Positions 35,307 to 43,724 of a DNA stretch of 64,000 bases are shown in pieces (position 1 is the first letter of the stretch; every line of letters begins with the position of its first letter). The DNA is from Parelaphostrongylus tenuis. Taxonomy: Eukaryota; Nematoda; Chromadorea; Rhabditida; Metastrongylidae. The notes below the pieces were generated by a model that searched no databases, was not told where the DNA came from, and was given only the letters and a program-made list of their open reading frames with translations. Position numbers and translations under genes: made by a program. The stretch spans positions 434,001 through 498,000 of the forward strand of contig JAHQIW010001244.1 in the NCBI GenBank assembly GCA_019055375.1, read 5' to 3'.

Positions 35307-36479
35307 AATATCTCATCTGACGACACTTTATTGAGGTAGAGACTCCTGTCATCGTAGCTTTTTTCATTGTGAAGACAATTCTTTCTTATCTATGAAAGGA
35401 CATTTTGTTGGTACTAGGGCATAGGACACTCGTTAATAACTCATGTGGATGCCACCCACTATGGTTTTCGAAGTATTATAATAGGATCTTCTCATTGTGC
35501 TGTCGAGTTCTCCCTCCAAACAACGAGTACTGCTCATTTATGGACTTGTTAATCTTTACCAGTTAGGATAAATAATCCTTTTAGCCTTTTTTTCCAAAAA
35601 TCATTCCTCATGAATATGAATTAGTCTGAAATGAACTGTAGGCTATTATTTCATCTTATTCTACTTCGTATGCGATTGGCGTTTGGTTAATTACATAACA
35701 CTCGGAGGATTACCGTTGGAATTCTATACTGATGTCTTATTTATGACATTATTTTCGAAAATCGTGGTGGTCTTGGTTGTTCAAAAAAATGACCAAAAAA
35801 TCCACAAAATCTACATACTTTCGCCAAAAAGGTCTAGATTTATTAATATTATCTTGATCGAATGCTGCTTCACTTCGGAAACGTTTTAACAGAAATGAAT
35901 TAGAAAAATTTCAGACAAAATTATTTCCTTGGTGATACATTTTTTTTTTATCAAAAAATAGCTCAAAAGTATCCTGAGATGCTGAGTGACTTACAAAACT
36001 TTGAACTTTGAGAGAAAATTAAACCTATATCTCATTCTATCTCCGAGGGCTTATTATCTATATTTGTTATATCTACTTATATATAGTGTACACACACCTG
36101 ACAGTTCAAAATATGATCGTGCACATATCTACATTTGTGTATACATACGTGATAATTCGAATTTTGTTCACACACATATCTACGTTTATTCGCGATGATG
36201 CAATATAGCGTTTGACGTTCGATTAATCCCTGGGGTCTTTGCTGGGGGCTCCATTCCACTTAGCTATCATAAAGGTAGTTGAGTATATGGTTGACCTGTA
36301 GAGTCCTTTTAGAGGCCTACAGAGATCATCGTTCTTGTAATTTTATCTTCCCAAAGTATCTTGATAACTTTACTTCCCTTTGTCACTTCAGTTCCCTCGT
36401 GTTATCACCGTGCGGGTCTCAGAACTTTTAGCATTCGATTTGTCCCCTCGTTTACTTGAGAATTTTATCTTATTCACGA
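35307..36479. other. No gene; CATATCTAC-rich stretch
   Basis: At 36050-36195 two units of CACATATCTAC.TTTGT/TATT occur within TATA/CACA-rich sequence. The remainder is unassigned. Confidence 0.4.
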
Positions 36480-36550
36480 GCGTCGTAGAATACTAGTCAA
36501 GCACGTCTCATTGCAATCTCAAGGATAGCCAGGCTGAGGCGTTCCGCAGA
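36480..36550 (-). repeat. SINE-1 body fragment, reverse
   Basis: CGTCGTAGAATACTAGTCAA and GCAATCTCAAGGATAGCCAG match the - strand copies at 61140 and 60480. Confidence 0.6.
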
Positions 36551-36964
36551 GCGTTCGTTATTGATTGTCATTGTTGAGGGAGGTGGGCTCCTAGTTCCGC
36601 GTCGAGTGTCGCGAAGGTTTCACTTGCCACTCGTTCACGGTATGCTAATCATATCTTGGTAACATTTTGCTGACCTCAAGGCTCAATCGCGTCGACCTCA
36701 GGACAAAACCAACGACCTATTGGTACTCGAAGTTTATTGAGAACTCACATGATTGCCATTTTATCAGTGATGGTTGTCAAGTGATCTTTGTAATCTGTTC
36801 AAAGCCGTGTATTCTCCTCCATCACTCTCTCCTCCCAGAGGCGGTTTTGTGCAGATAGAGATCGTCGTGTCACACTGACTGCTCGTTTTCATTTCGTTCA
36901 CTTACGCCCACATAGTGGCTTACTGAACATCTGCGGATTGAAATCCAATGAAGTGGAGTGATTT

Positions 36965-37035
36965 TGACCTCAAAAGGGAGTCAAGCTCGCGTCACCCTTT
37001 CTAAGAGCGTGCCAATAACCACTGCACTGCGGAAC
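36965..37035 (-). repeat. tRNA-like SINE head
   Basis: GAGTCAAGCTCGCGTCACCC (B-box side) and AATAACCACTGCACTGCGGA (A-box side) are spaced as in a reverse-strand tRNA-like head. Confidence 0.55.
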
Positions 37036-37137
37036 TCCTATGCTGCCATAAATCTTTTTACGAACACGGTATCGATTCTGTCAGCAACTAAATGCCTCGT
37101 ATACGAGGCGCGATAAAAAGCGCGATAGTGGGACGGG

Positions 37138-37240
37138 AGCCCCGGTGGTGCAGTGGTTAGCATCGCCTGTGAAAAGAGTGAGATCCGGGTTCATTTCCCA
37201 GCCGAGGTTCAAGGTCTCGCATATTACTCAACACTATTCT
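37138..37240 (+). repeat. SINE-2 copy with tRNA-like head, forward
   Basis: GCCCCGGTGGTGCAGTGGTT (A-box), GATCCGGGTTCATTTCCCAG (B-box), then GGTCTCGCATATTACTCAAC, the complement of the GTTGAGTGATATGCAAAGC-like words flanking reverse-strand copies. Confidence 0.7.
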
Positions 37241-37344
37241 GTGTATAGTTATAACATTACAGCACTGCTAGAAAAGCGACTGATCGAGCAGTTTTTGTCG
37301 AAGTCAAATCCGTCCTGCTGTGCGTCCAATTCACACCGCCCACG

Positions 37345-37675
37345 TCTCCGGTAGCTATCGATCGACCCAGTTATTGATCGATCGCTTCGATTAGACCCAG
37401 TCCTCAAATAGAGGGTATCGATCGCGATCAGCCCGCCGGTTTGTCGAGCGTTTTTCATCTCATGGCGATCGATCAAACGACGTCCGGAATCCTACTTGGT
37501 CTAGAATCACACCCATAACTCCAGTCACTATCGTCGTCAGTTATCGATCGACCGCCTCGATCGATATAAGGTCCTCAGACGATATCGATCGCGATCGACC
37601 GGCCGGTCTGGTGAGCGTTTTTCCATCGCATGACGATCGATCAAACGACGTCCCGACGAACCCCACTTGGTCTAG
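37345..37675. repeat. Tandem duplication of a GATCGATC-rich 167 bp unit
   Basis: TATCGATCGCGATC starts at 37416 and 37583. After each come GGTTTGTCGAGCG/GGTCTGGTGAGCG, GCGATCGATCAAACGACGTC/ACGATCGATCAAACGACGTC and CTTGGTCTAGA. Many overlapping ATCGAT/GATCGATC palindromes occur in both units. Confidence 0.85.
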
Positions 37676-37835
37676 ATTCGGTCGACGCGGCGGCGGCGGG
37701 CGCTCACCCGCACGCAGTCGTCCTATGCGTGCGCACGGACCGTCACGAAGTCGTCCCCCGCACCCCGCACCCACCCACGGCCAGGGTGGTGGTGGTGATG
37801 GTGGCCTCCTCCTGTTCGACGACTTACTTCCTTAT
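37676..37835. other. GC-rich, CpG-rich island without assigned gene
   Basis: About 160 bp of markedly GC-rich sequence (GTCGACGCGGCGGCGGCGGG onward), open on the + strand as an Arg/Gly/Pro-rich frame (GRRGGGGRSPARSRPMRAHG) and in a second frame. No acceptor or donor gives a phase-correct link to the exon at 43370 that I could defend. It could be a promoter, an alternative first exon or repeat. Confidence 0.4.
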
Positions 37836-38869
37836 CTCCCTGGATAACCCCCTCCCTTTCCTGGCTTGCTGAGAGGGATTGAGGGAAATGTGGGTTTTGT
37901 TGCCTAACTTTCTTACAAGGGATTCCCCATGGGCGAGTGTCTAGGAAGTCTTACCTTGGCTTTCTTCAGTAAGAGGCGAAGAGAGAAGCCGTTTTTACAA
38001 CTTACAATCTCTGCTTTGATCTCCACCTTTTCTAATTGGTTATCAATTCAACTAATGTCGCGATTGGAGAAGGCCATTTGCTGGGAGATCCCTGAACTTC
38101 GTGTATTCTCGCTTTTTTCCTTCGTTTTCCCTCTGAACAGACTTGTCTTTTTAACCCTTTAAGGTTAATTCTTTAGGGTTTAAGGCAGTTAGTCGATCGC
38201 ACAGCGCAACTCGCAAGAAGCGCGTAATTTTTGTTACTTCATCAAGGGTTTTCTTCCGATTGGAGAGTAAAATCTTGAGTTTTCTGTGTTAGTGTGATCC
38301 TCTATGTTTTCCTCTGCTTGTCATATGGTTTTCGTGCATTTATCTTTTCTATACGATAGAAATCTTGAGTGGAAATGTAATCTTCTTTTCGCTCTTACAA
38401 CGCTCTGTGATAACCTTTCGAGAAGCCAATGACAACTTCGAAATCTTCGAGATTTCGGCTATCGAATGTGTGGTAAAAGTTTGGCGAAGACCCATTATAC
38501 AAGCCCCAGGCGAGCAAATAAAGCAAACTGAGTGTGAAACATAGTTTTATTTTTGCTGCTACAGCGTAATAAAAATGGTTTTCCAGGTATCACTATTACT
38601 GTTTAAATCGCAGAGATATAAGCTTTCCAATAATTACCAAGTTTTCAAGGTTAAAGCTTTATTCAGAGAGAAAGGGACTTGCAATAATCGTGTACCTTAT
38701 GCGGTACACGTGCTCGTTTAGGGGTTAGGATTGTTTTCCTTCAATGTTATGCTTCTTATTTGACTTATTCTCCGTTTTGTTCCCGAGTCAGTAGATAGCT
38801 TCAATCCCTTTTGAATAGATGCTTCGATTACTATTATGCTATTCAAAGAAAAAAGCAGTGGTTTGCAAA
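37836..38869. other. No gene; fold-back family words
   Basis: 38380-38660 contains CGAGATTTCGGCTATCGAAT, GTGTGAAACATAGTTTTATT and GCTACAGCGTAATAAAAATG, the fold-back family words, as a single or degraded arm. Confidence 0.45.
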
Positions 38870-38935
38870 AATCAGCCTTGGCCGGGAATTGAACCCGCGC
38901 CTCATCCTTTCCGAGGACGCGTGCTAAGTAACAGC
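38865..38935 (-). repeat. SINE-2 tRNA-like head
   Basis: On the - strand it reads CGTCC, loop TCGGAAA, GGATG, then GCGCGGGTTCAATTCCCGGC. T-arm and anticodon stem pair perfectly, but the 5' half is replaced by other sequence. Confidence 0.65.
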
Positions 38936-39019
38936 GCTTATATATTTTCCTGTGACTTTTTACCACTTCTAAAAGCGGTTAAATAGAAAGAATTCTTGTT
39001 CAGATAAGATATATCGATC

Positions 39020-39480
39020 AGAAGTCGTTATTTATCATGTCTAATGTTGTGTCCTAAGCATCTTAACGCAGTGGAACGAGCTTCACAATCTGTTTTGGAC
39101 TGATTTTCGCCGATCACTTCAGATTTCGGCCTGTTTTTGGTGATTCCTAGAATGTTTTTGTTGTCGAATAGAATCGAATCGATCACCTCAATCACCTCCC
39201 ACCTGTCACCCATCTCGTTGATCGTCGAATGACTCGAGCGGTGGCGGGCCACCCAATAGGACTTGCACTTTCTCCCATCTCAGAGGGGAAGAGTAGCACA
39301 AGTGGGTCCTCCTCGCTCCAGCGGGGGGGTTCGTTGCGCATCAGATCTTCCCCCTTCTGGGCTTTTTCTGAGGAAATCGGACCATCGGATCGATCGGTCG
39401 AGGCTTCCCCTTTGTGGTGGTTCCAAATGCTCCAATCACCCCTCCCCCGTGGAATCGATATGTTGACAAATTCCTCGAAA
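39020..39480 (-). pseudogene. RTE 3' end fragment, reverse strand
   Basis: On the - strand, GATGCGCAACGAACCCCCCC, then GGAGCGAGGAGGACCCACTT, GTGCTACTC and CATTCGACGATCAACGAGAT match the tail of the element at 19680-19790. The reading frame is lost. Confidence 0.7.
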
Positions 39481-40070
39481 CCTTTGCTATGACAGTGATG
39501 TGATGGAATGTCAACTGGAATGGAACCTGTAGACAGACCTCTTAGCACCGCTCAATTTTCCTCCGGTTCCACGTCTTCCTGTGTTGATTTCCTTTTTCGA
39601 AGAGTCTCTGAACAGTAGTCGCTCTTATTGCTGGCTCCTTTCTAAGACTTCCGACCTATTTCGGGACGTCGTCAATCGATAAATCGACAATGGGTCGATC
39701 AGTTGTAGGCGGCAATCGATTCGAATCGTTTCGGCTCTGAAAAGGCGAAGACATCGAAAGCCTGAAATTTTCTGGTCATCCTCCTCGTGGTGTTATCTAA
39801 ATTCTGGAAGAAAGAGGAAGCTAATATTGATCGTATTGATTGATGATGTCGAGCTTGAAGGAAAGTCGATTTCCGGGATATATTTGAAGACATTTTTGCC
39901 TAAATTGTGCTTTCTCGCTCTGAGCGTCGCGAATACGTCGGTTCTTTTTTTATGCAAGGAATGTTGTTTTTTTCCAAACAAGCAAGATGCTATTTTTAAT
40001 GTTTTCTTTGGTGACAAAGCTCATATATTTGATAATTAACCCCCTCTCCATCTGAATTGAAGGTTTATTT

Positions 40071-40271
40071 TTAACCCTTTGAGGACCAGCGATGATAGGC
40101 AGGCGGCGTCGTGCCGTGTTACTCTCGCGGCTATCAGACAACCGGCTCTGCATGTCTTTGCATGCGTATCTGGCTGTCTGCCTGCTTTCCCACGACACGT
40201 CGCGCTGCCGTTGCAGTAGCTGAGGAAATTTGTCGTGTGCTAACTGGTTGTCATGGTCCTTAAAGGGTTAA
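40071..40271 (+). repeat. TTAA-ended MITE-1, best copy
   Basis: It begins TTAACCCTTTGAGGACCA and ends TGGTCCTTAAAGGGTTAA: 18 bp terminal inverted repeats with one mismatch, starting and ending in TTAA. 201 bp. The interior carries GGCAGGCGGCGTCGTGCCG, TCTGGCTGTCTGCCTGCTTT and CCCACGACACGTCGCGC. Five other copies are in the window. TTAA ends suggest mobilisation by a piggyBac-like or similar TTAA-specific transposase (inference). Confidence 0.88.
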
Positions 40272-40714
40272 ATCTTTTGGAAAACGCTTCATGTAAAAGC
40301 CACTAAGCACTGTGCTCAGTACTCGCCTACAACATCGATTGAAACTCGTTCTAATCGATCGATAATCTTTTGGTTTTATGCGGAGACATCAGAAATTTCT
40401 TACCATCGATGTTTGTCGAATTACTTATAGTTGAGAATCCCCAACAAGACTTGGAAAAGATTCCCTGACTTGCAATGAGACCGCAGCTTCCTTATCAGTA
40501 CCTTATCAGGGTTTTGGCCTCTACGAAGTAAATTTGAGAGGGTTTCTGAACCATGTCTTGGTATTTGTGCTCTCTTTCTATCTCTAAGACTTAAGATTTG
40601 CTCTGCTCCTTGCTTTTTAAGTCGTTCTAGTCGGTTTATTTGGCTAAAAGACGCTTTTTTCTTACAATTTCTTGATCAATGTGGTATCCCTGATGTCCAC
40701 TTATCTTGCTTATG

Positions 40715-40800
40715 AATGTACGCTGCCATGACCTGTCCCCGGTCTCACCTGCCGTCCCATTTTTTTTGATTGCCGAGTGACTTGGGTGGTTGCACTAAAA
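40715..40800 (-). repeat. Short RTE tail fragment
   Basis: CTCACCTGCCGTCCCATTTT then GATTGCCGAGTGACTTGGGT resembles the element tail at 52455-52500 (ACCTGTCGTCTCGTTGGTCG, CCAAGTGGCTC). Confidence 0.5.
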
Positions 40801-41184
40801 ACCTTACACATTGCCCATTCGAGGGCAGGGGTAGCCCGGCTAAGCCCTCTTCCACCTACGTATCGTTCAGCATTATATCTTCCTTATAGACGCTTTTCGT
40901 GGACCTCTTTTCTCTTTCTCTTTTTTTTCTTAGAAGCCTAGAAGAAAGATGCTTCCTCAATGTTAGATGCTGGCTGAACATCTTGCCACGAGTCTGTTCT
41001 AGTGGTTTTCCGGCTCTTCATCTTCAATATCGAACTCTTGAGAGACCATCTTTGATATTCTTTTACCTACTTGACATCTGTTCGTGAGAAGGAATTCGTC
41101 TGGATAAGCGGTCTTGCTGACTTGTCGAAATAACGACTATTCTGGGTTGTTTGCTGAAGGGTCTTAGAGATATCGAACCGTCAT

Positions 41185-41390
41185 CCTTTAAGGACCTTAA
41201 GAGTCGTTTTGATGTTCACCTCACGACGTCATATCTCACTCAGCTACTGTGATGGCGGCGTCGCGTCTCATGGGCAAGCGGGCAGACAGCCGGGAACTCA
41301 TGTAGACATACAGAGCCTCTTGTCTGACTACCGCGCCAGTGACGGCATGACGCCGCTTGTCTAATAACGCTCTTCCTCAAAGTGTTTACT
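41185..41390 (-). repeat. MITE-1 copy
   Basis: CCTTTAAGGACCTTAAGAGT at one end and CTTCCTCAAAGTGTTTAC at the other. Inside are GACGTCATATCTCACTCAGC and GTGACGGCATGACGCCGCTT. Ends are degraded. Confidence 0.75.
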
Positions 41391-41927
41391 AAATAGGGGT
41401 CTAGATACTAATCTCGCCGCAAGCTCAGTTACGAAGAAATATCGCTGAAAAGTCCTCCATCAATGTTTCAAGCGACCAATTATACCCCGGCATCCCTTTC
41501 CCAGTAGTCTAAGAATGACATTCGCCCGACACTCAGGCAGGAAAGACATTTCCTTCTCAGATTTGGAAAAAAAAAGATCCGCTTCCCATTCATGCAAGCA
41601 AAGAAGACACCCTGTCCACTCGCCCAAGGAAGACATCCCTTTTTCATTTATGTAAGGAGGAAGTACATGAATATTACGTTGATTATTGTTGAAAATTTGA
41701 AAGAGTACTATAGAATCTCTAAAGTGTTTTTTTAATAGAAAGTTGGAGAGAAATTTTTTATAGTCTGTAAGAATGTTTAGAGCTTTTGGAGTTTAGTACG
41801 TCAGAGCCGTTGCTGCGTATGTTTCGGCGGTATCGCCCCCTTCATCAGTGGCCCACTCCCCACTCTGAACCCTACTTTATAGCAGGGATAGGGAACGTTA
41901 TGGTGATAGCACATGATATTGTGTTAT

Positions 41928-42118
41928 CCCCTTGAGGATCAGCGTTAGTAGGCGAACGGCGCGCAGTCCTGTACGTGGCAGTTGCAGGCAGAGCATCTGC
42001 ATGTCTGGCTACCTGCGTGCTTTCCCACGAGGCGTGACGCCGCCACTACAGTAGTTGAGTGAGATTTTACGTCGTGCGGTGATCATTAAGAAAACCTTCA
42101 TGCTCCTCAAAAGGTTAT
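41928..42118 (+). repeat. MITE-1 copy
   Basis: TTATCCCCTTGAGGATCAGC at the left end and GCTCCTCAAAAGGTTATT at the right. Inside are TCTGGCTACCTGCGTGCTTT and CCCACGAGGCGTGACGCCGC. Confidence 0.78.
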
Positions 42119-42154
42119 TTTCCTAGGGATTCTTTTTGTGAGTAAAAGGTTTGA

Positions 42155-42335
42155 TCTGATAAGGATATAATATCCCTTGAGCAGTTAGGTCTAGTGCTAT
42201 ACAGGCGCCTGTTTCGTCCTATGGGTATTCATCAGTAGCACATTCCCTCGGTTCAGCCGATCACCTGAGACTGAATAATCCTCTATAAAGAAATCGACGC
42301 CGATTAAAAAATCACCGCAAGTCAGGTGATGAATT
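42155..42335 (+). repeat. R4 copy, truncated
   Basis: CTGATAAGGATATAATATCC, TATACAGGCGCCTGTTTCGT, CCTCGGTTCAGCCGATC, GAAATCGACGCCGATT and CGCAAGTCAGGTG. The second half of the unit is absent. Confidence 0.75.
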
Positions 42336-42377
42336 TATTGTGTATTGAATGTATTGAAAAGTTATATGGAAGAGACT

Positions 42378-42444
42378 TTCTCTTTCTCTCTCTCCCTCTA
42401 TCTCTCTCTTTATCTCCTTCCTCTCACTTTTCTTTCCCTTTCTT

Positions 42445-42482
<38 letters not shown>

Positions 42483-42485
42483 TTC
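42378..42485. repeat. CT-rich microsatellite
   Basis: TCTCTCTC tracts, ending in an uninterrupted CT run of about 30 bp. ORFs over it are poly-Ser/Leu artefacts. Confidence 0.93.
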
Positions 42486-42545
42486 TTGTAACTCTTTTTT
42501 ACATTTACCGAGTGATATTTCGGTTTTTTATGATTATGAGGATAC

Positions 42546-43323
42546 AAATGAAAACCGATCTCAATCGCTGGAGATGAACTTTTAATAAGAGTTTTAGTAA
42601 CTTTTCTAGGCTGCAACACCACGCCTCCGGTTTTTGAAAAAGGCCTTTTTGACGTTGCTGCAGGAGGAGATTTCTTGGCTTAAGACACGCCTATTTCTCG
42701 CCGGACATGGCTCTATCTTAGGGATATTAGTAAATATTCGACAGTGTGGTCGAATTTGATTTTAACGCTGTGCTTATATTCCGAAAAGACCGTTCTCTGA
42801 AACGCAGCGGGTAAAACAAGCTGCAACGCGGCTGCTAATGAGTCGAATTCCCAGGTGAAGGCAACGTGGTCCCGCGCCAATTCACGTGGGCGCTGGCTGG
42901 CGGCGGCCAGAGTACTGTGACGCGATCATCGATTTTCGAGCCTATGAACGCGTAGAGAAGTGTCGCGTCAGCAGTCACGTGACCGTCACATCACCGCCGC
43001 GTGAATTGGCTTTGAATCGTCCATTCTTACACGGATCCGATTAGACTTACTCGCTGCGTTGCAGAGAAACGGTCTTTTTAGGATATAAGCACAGCTTTGG
43101 CATGGGGAGTCACTATGCTATCGTATGATTCCCAATAGTCAAAAGAGAGCTCTTTCCGGTGAGAAATATGCGCTAGTTTCGCGTGGAGATCACAGCGTTA
43201 TAAGAGGGTGTTTTGAGGAACTGATGACGCGGGGCTGTAGCGTGAAGTCTCAGCTTTCGAATGGTTGCTAATACTCCTATGAAAAGTTCCTCTCCAGCGA
43301 ATGAGATCGATTTTTTCATTTGC
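42546..43323. repeat. Fold-back element just upstream of the FBXO11 exon at 43370
   Basis: The left end CAAATGAAAACCGATCTCAA and GCTGGAG face the complement of the right end (GAGATCGATTTTTTCATTTG at 43323). GTGCTTATATTCCGAAAAGA with CGTTCTCTGAAACGCAGCGG (42771-42814) faces the complement of 43050-43096, and CGCGCCAATTCACGTGG faces GCGTGAATTGGC at 43000. Arms are about 330 bp and the total about 780 bp. It ends 46 bp before the exon. Confidence 0.88.
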
Positions 43324-43369
43324 TCCCTCCTGATCGGAAAGGACCCTTTTATTTTTTTTTTAATTTCAG

Positions 43370-43724
43370 TGTTGCGCCGGCGAGGAGGTTCGTTAAGTGC
43401 GACGAGCTGTGTGAGGGCAGGGCAGCAACACGAGCAGCAACAGCAGCAGCGACAACAGCAGCAGCAGGAGGACGAGTTCTCAGTTGTTGTGGGCGCGACG
43501 TCAGAATCGCAGCTGCCGGCGGCGACAACACGTGGCGTGTCGCGACGGTCGCCGACGTCTCCCCCGCGACAACACCGACACCGACAACAAATGGCCGATG
43601 GCTTGTCGCCCGCCGACGAGTGCCTCGGTCGCGCGGCCACCCCCACGTCGCAGCAGGAGGGTAGCGGTGGCAGCGGCAGCGGCAGTGGCGCCGGCGGTGG
43701 CGGTGGTGGTATGTGCTTGCGGAG
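43370..43724 (+). CDS. dre-1: FBXO11 exon: Q-rich and G-rich disordered N-terminus
   Basis: The acceptor TTTTTAATTTCAG ends at 43369 and the donor GGAG|GTGAGT follows 43724. The first two bases complete a codon started upstream. The product has a poly-Q block ([19 protein letters not shown]), a Ser/Arg/Pro part ([16 protein letters not shown]), then [13 protein letters not shown] and a Gly/Ser run. Human FBXO11 also starts with a Q/P-rich tract, so the composition fits, but this part cannot be aligned residue by residue. If the acceptor at 43369 were a trans-splice site, translation could start at the internal ATG at 43591. The longer open frame back to an ATG at 43261 runs into a fold-back repeat and ignores the acceptor, so I did not use it. 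Confidence 0.85.

Noticed and set aside
37611..37872. 78- and 80-codon ORFs in the GC-rich island as genes
   Set aside because: Overlapping frames are equally open because of GC-rich low complexity; no start context or splice link.
43261..43369. Upstream extension of the Q-rich exon to an ATG at 43261
   Set aside because: This part is the right arm of a fold-back element, and a strong acceptor (TTTTTAATTTCAG) lies at 43369.
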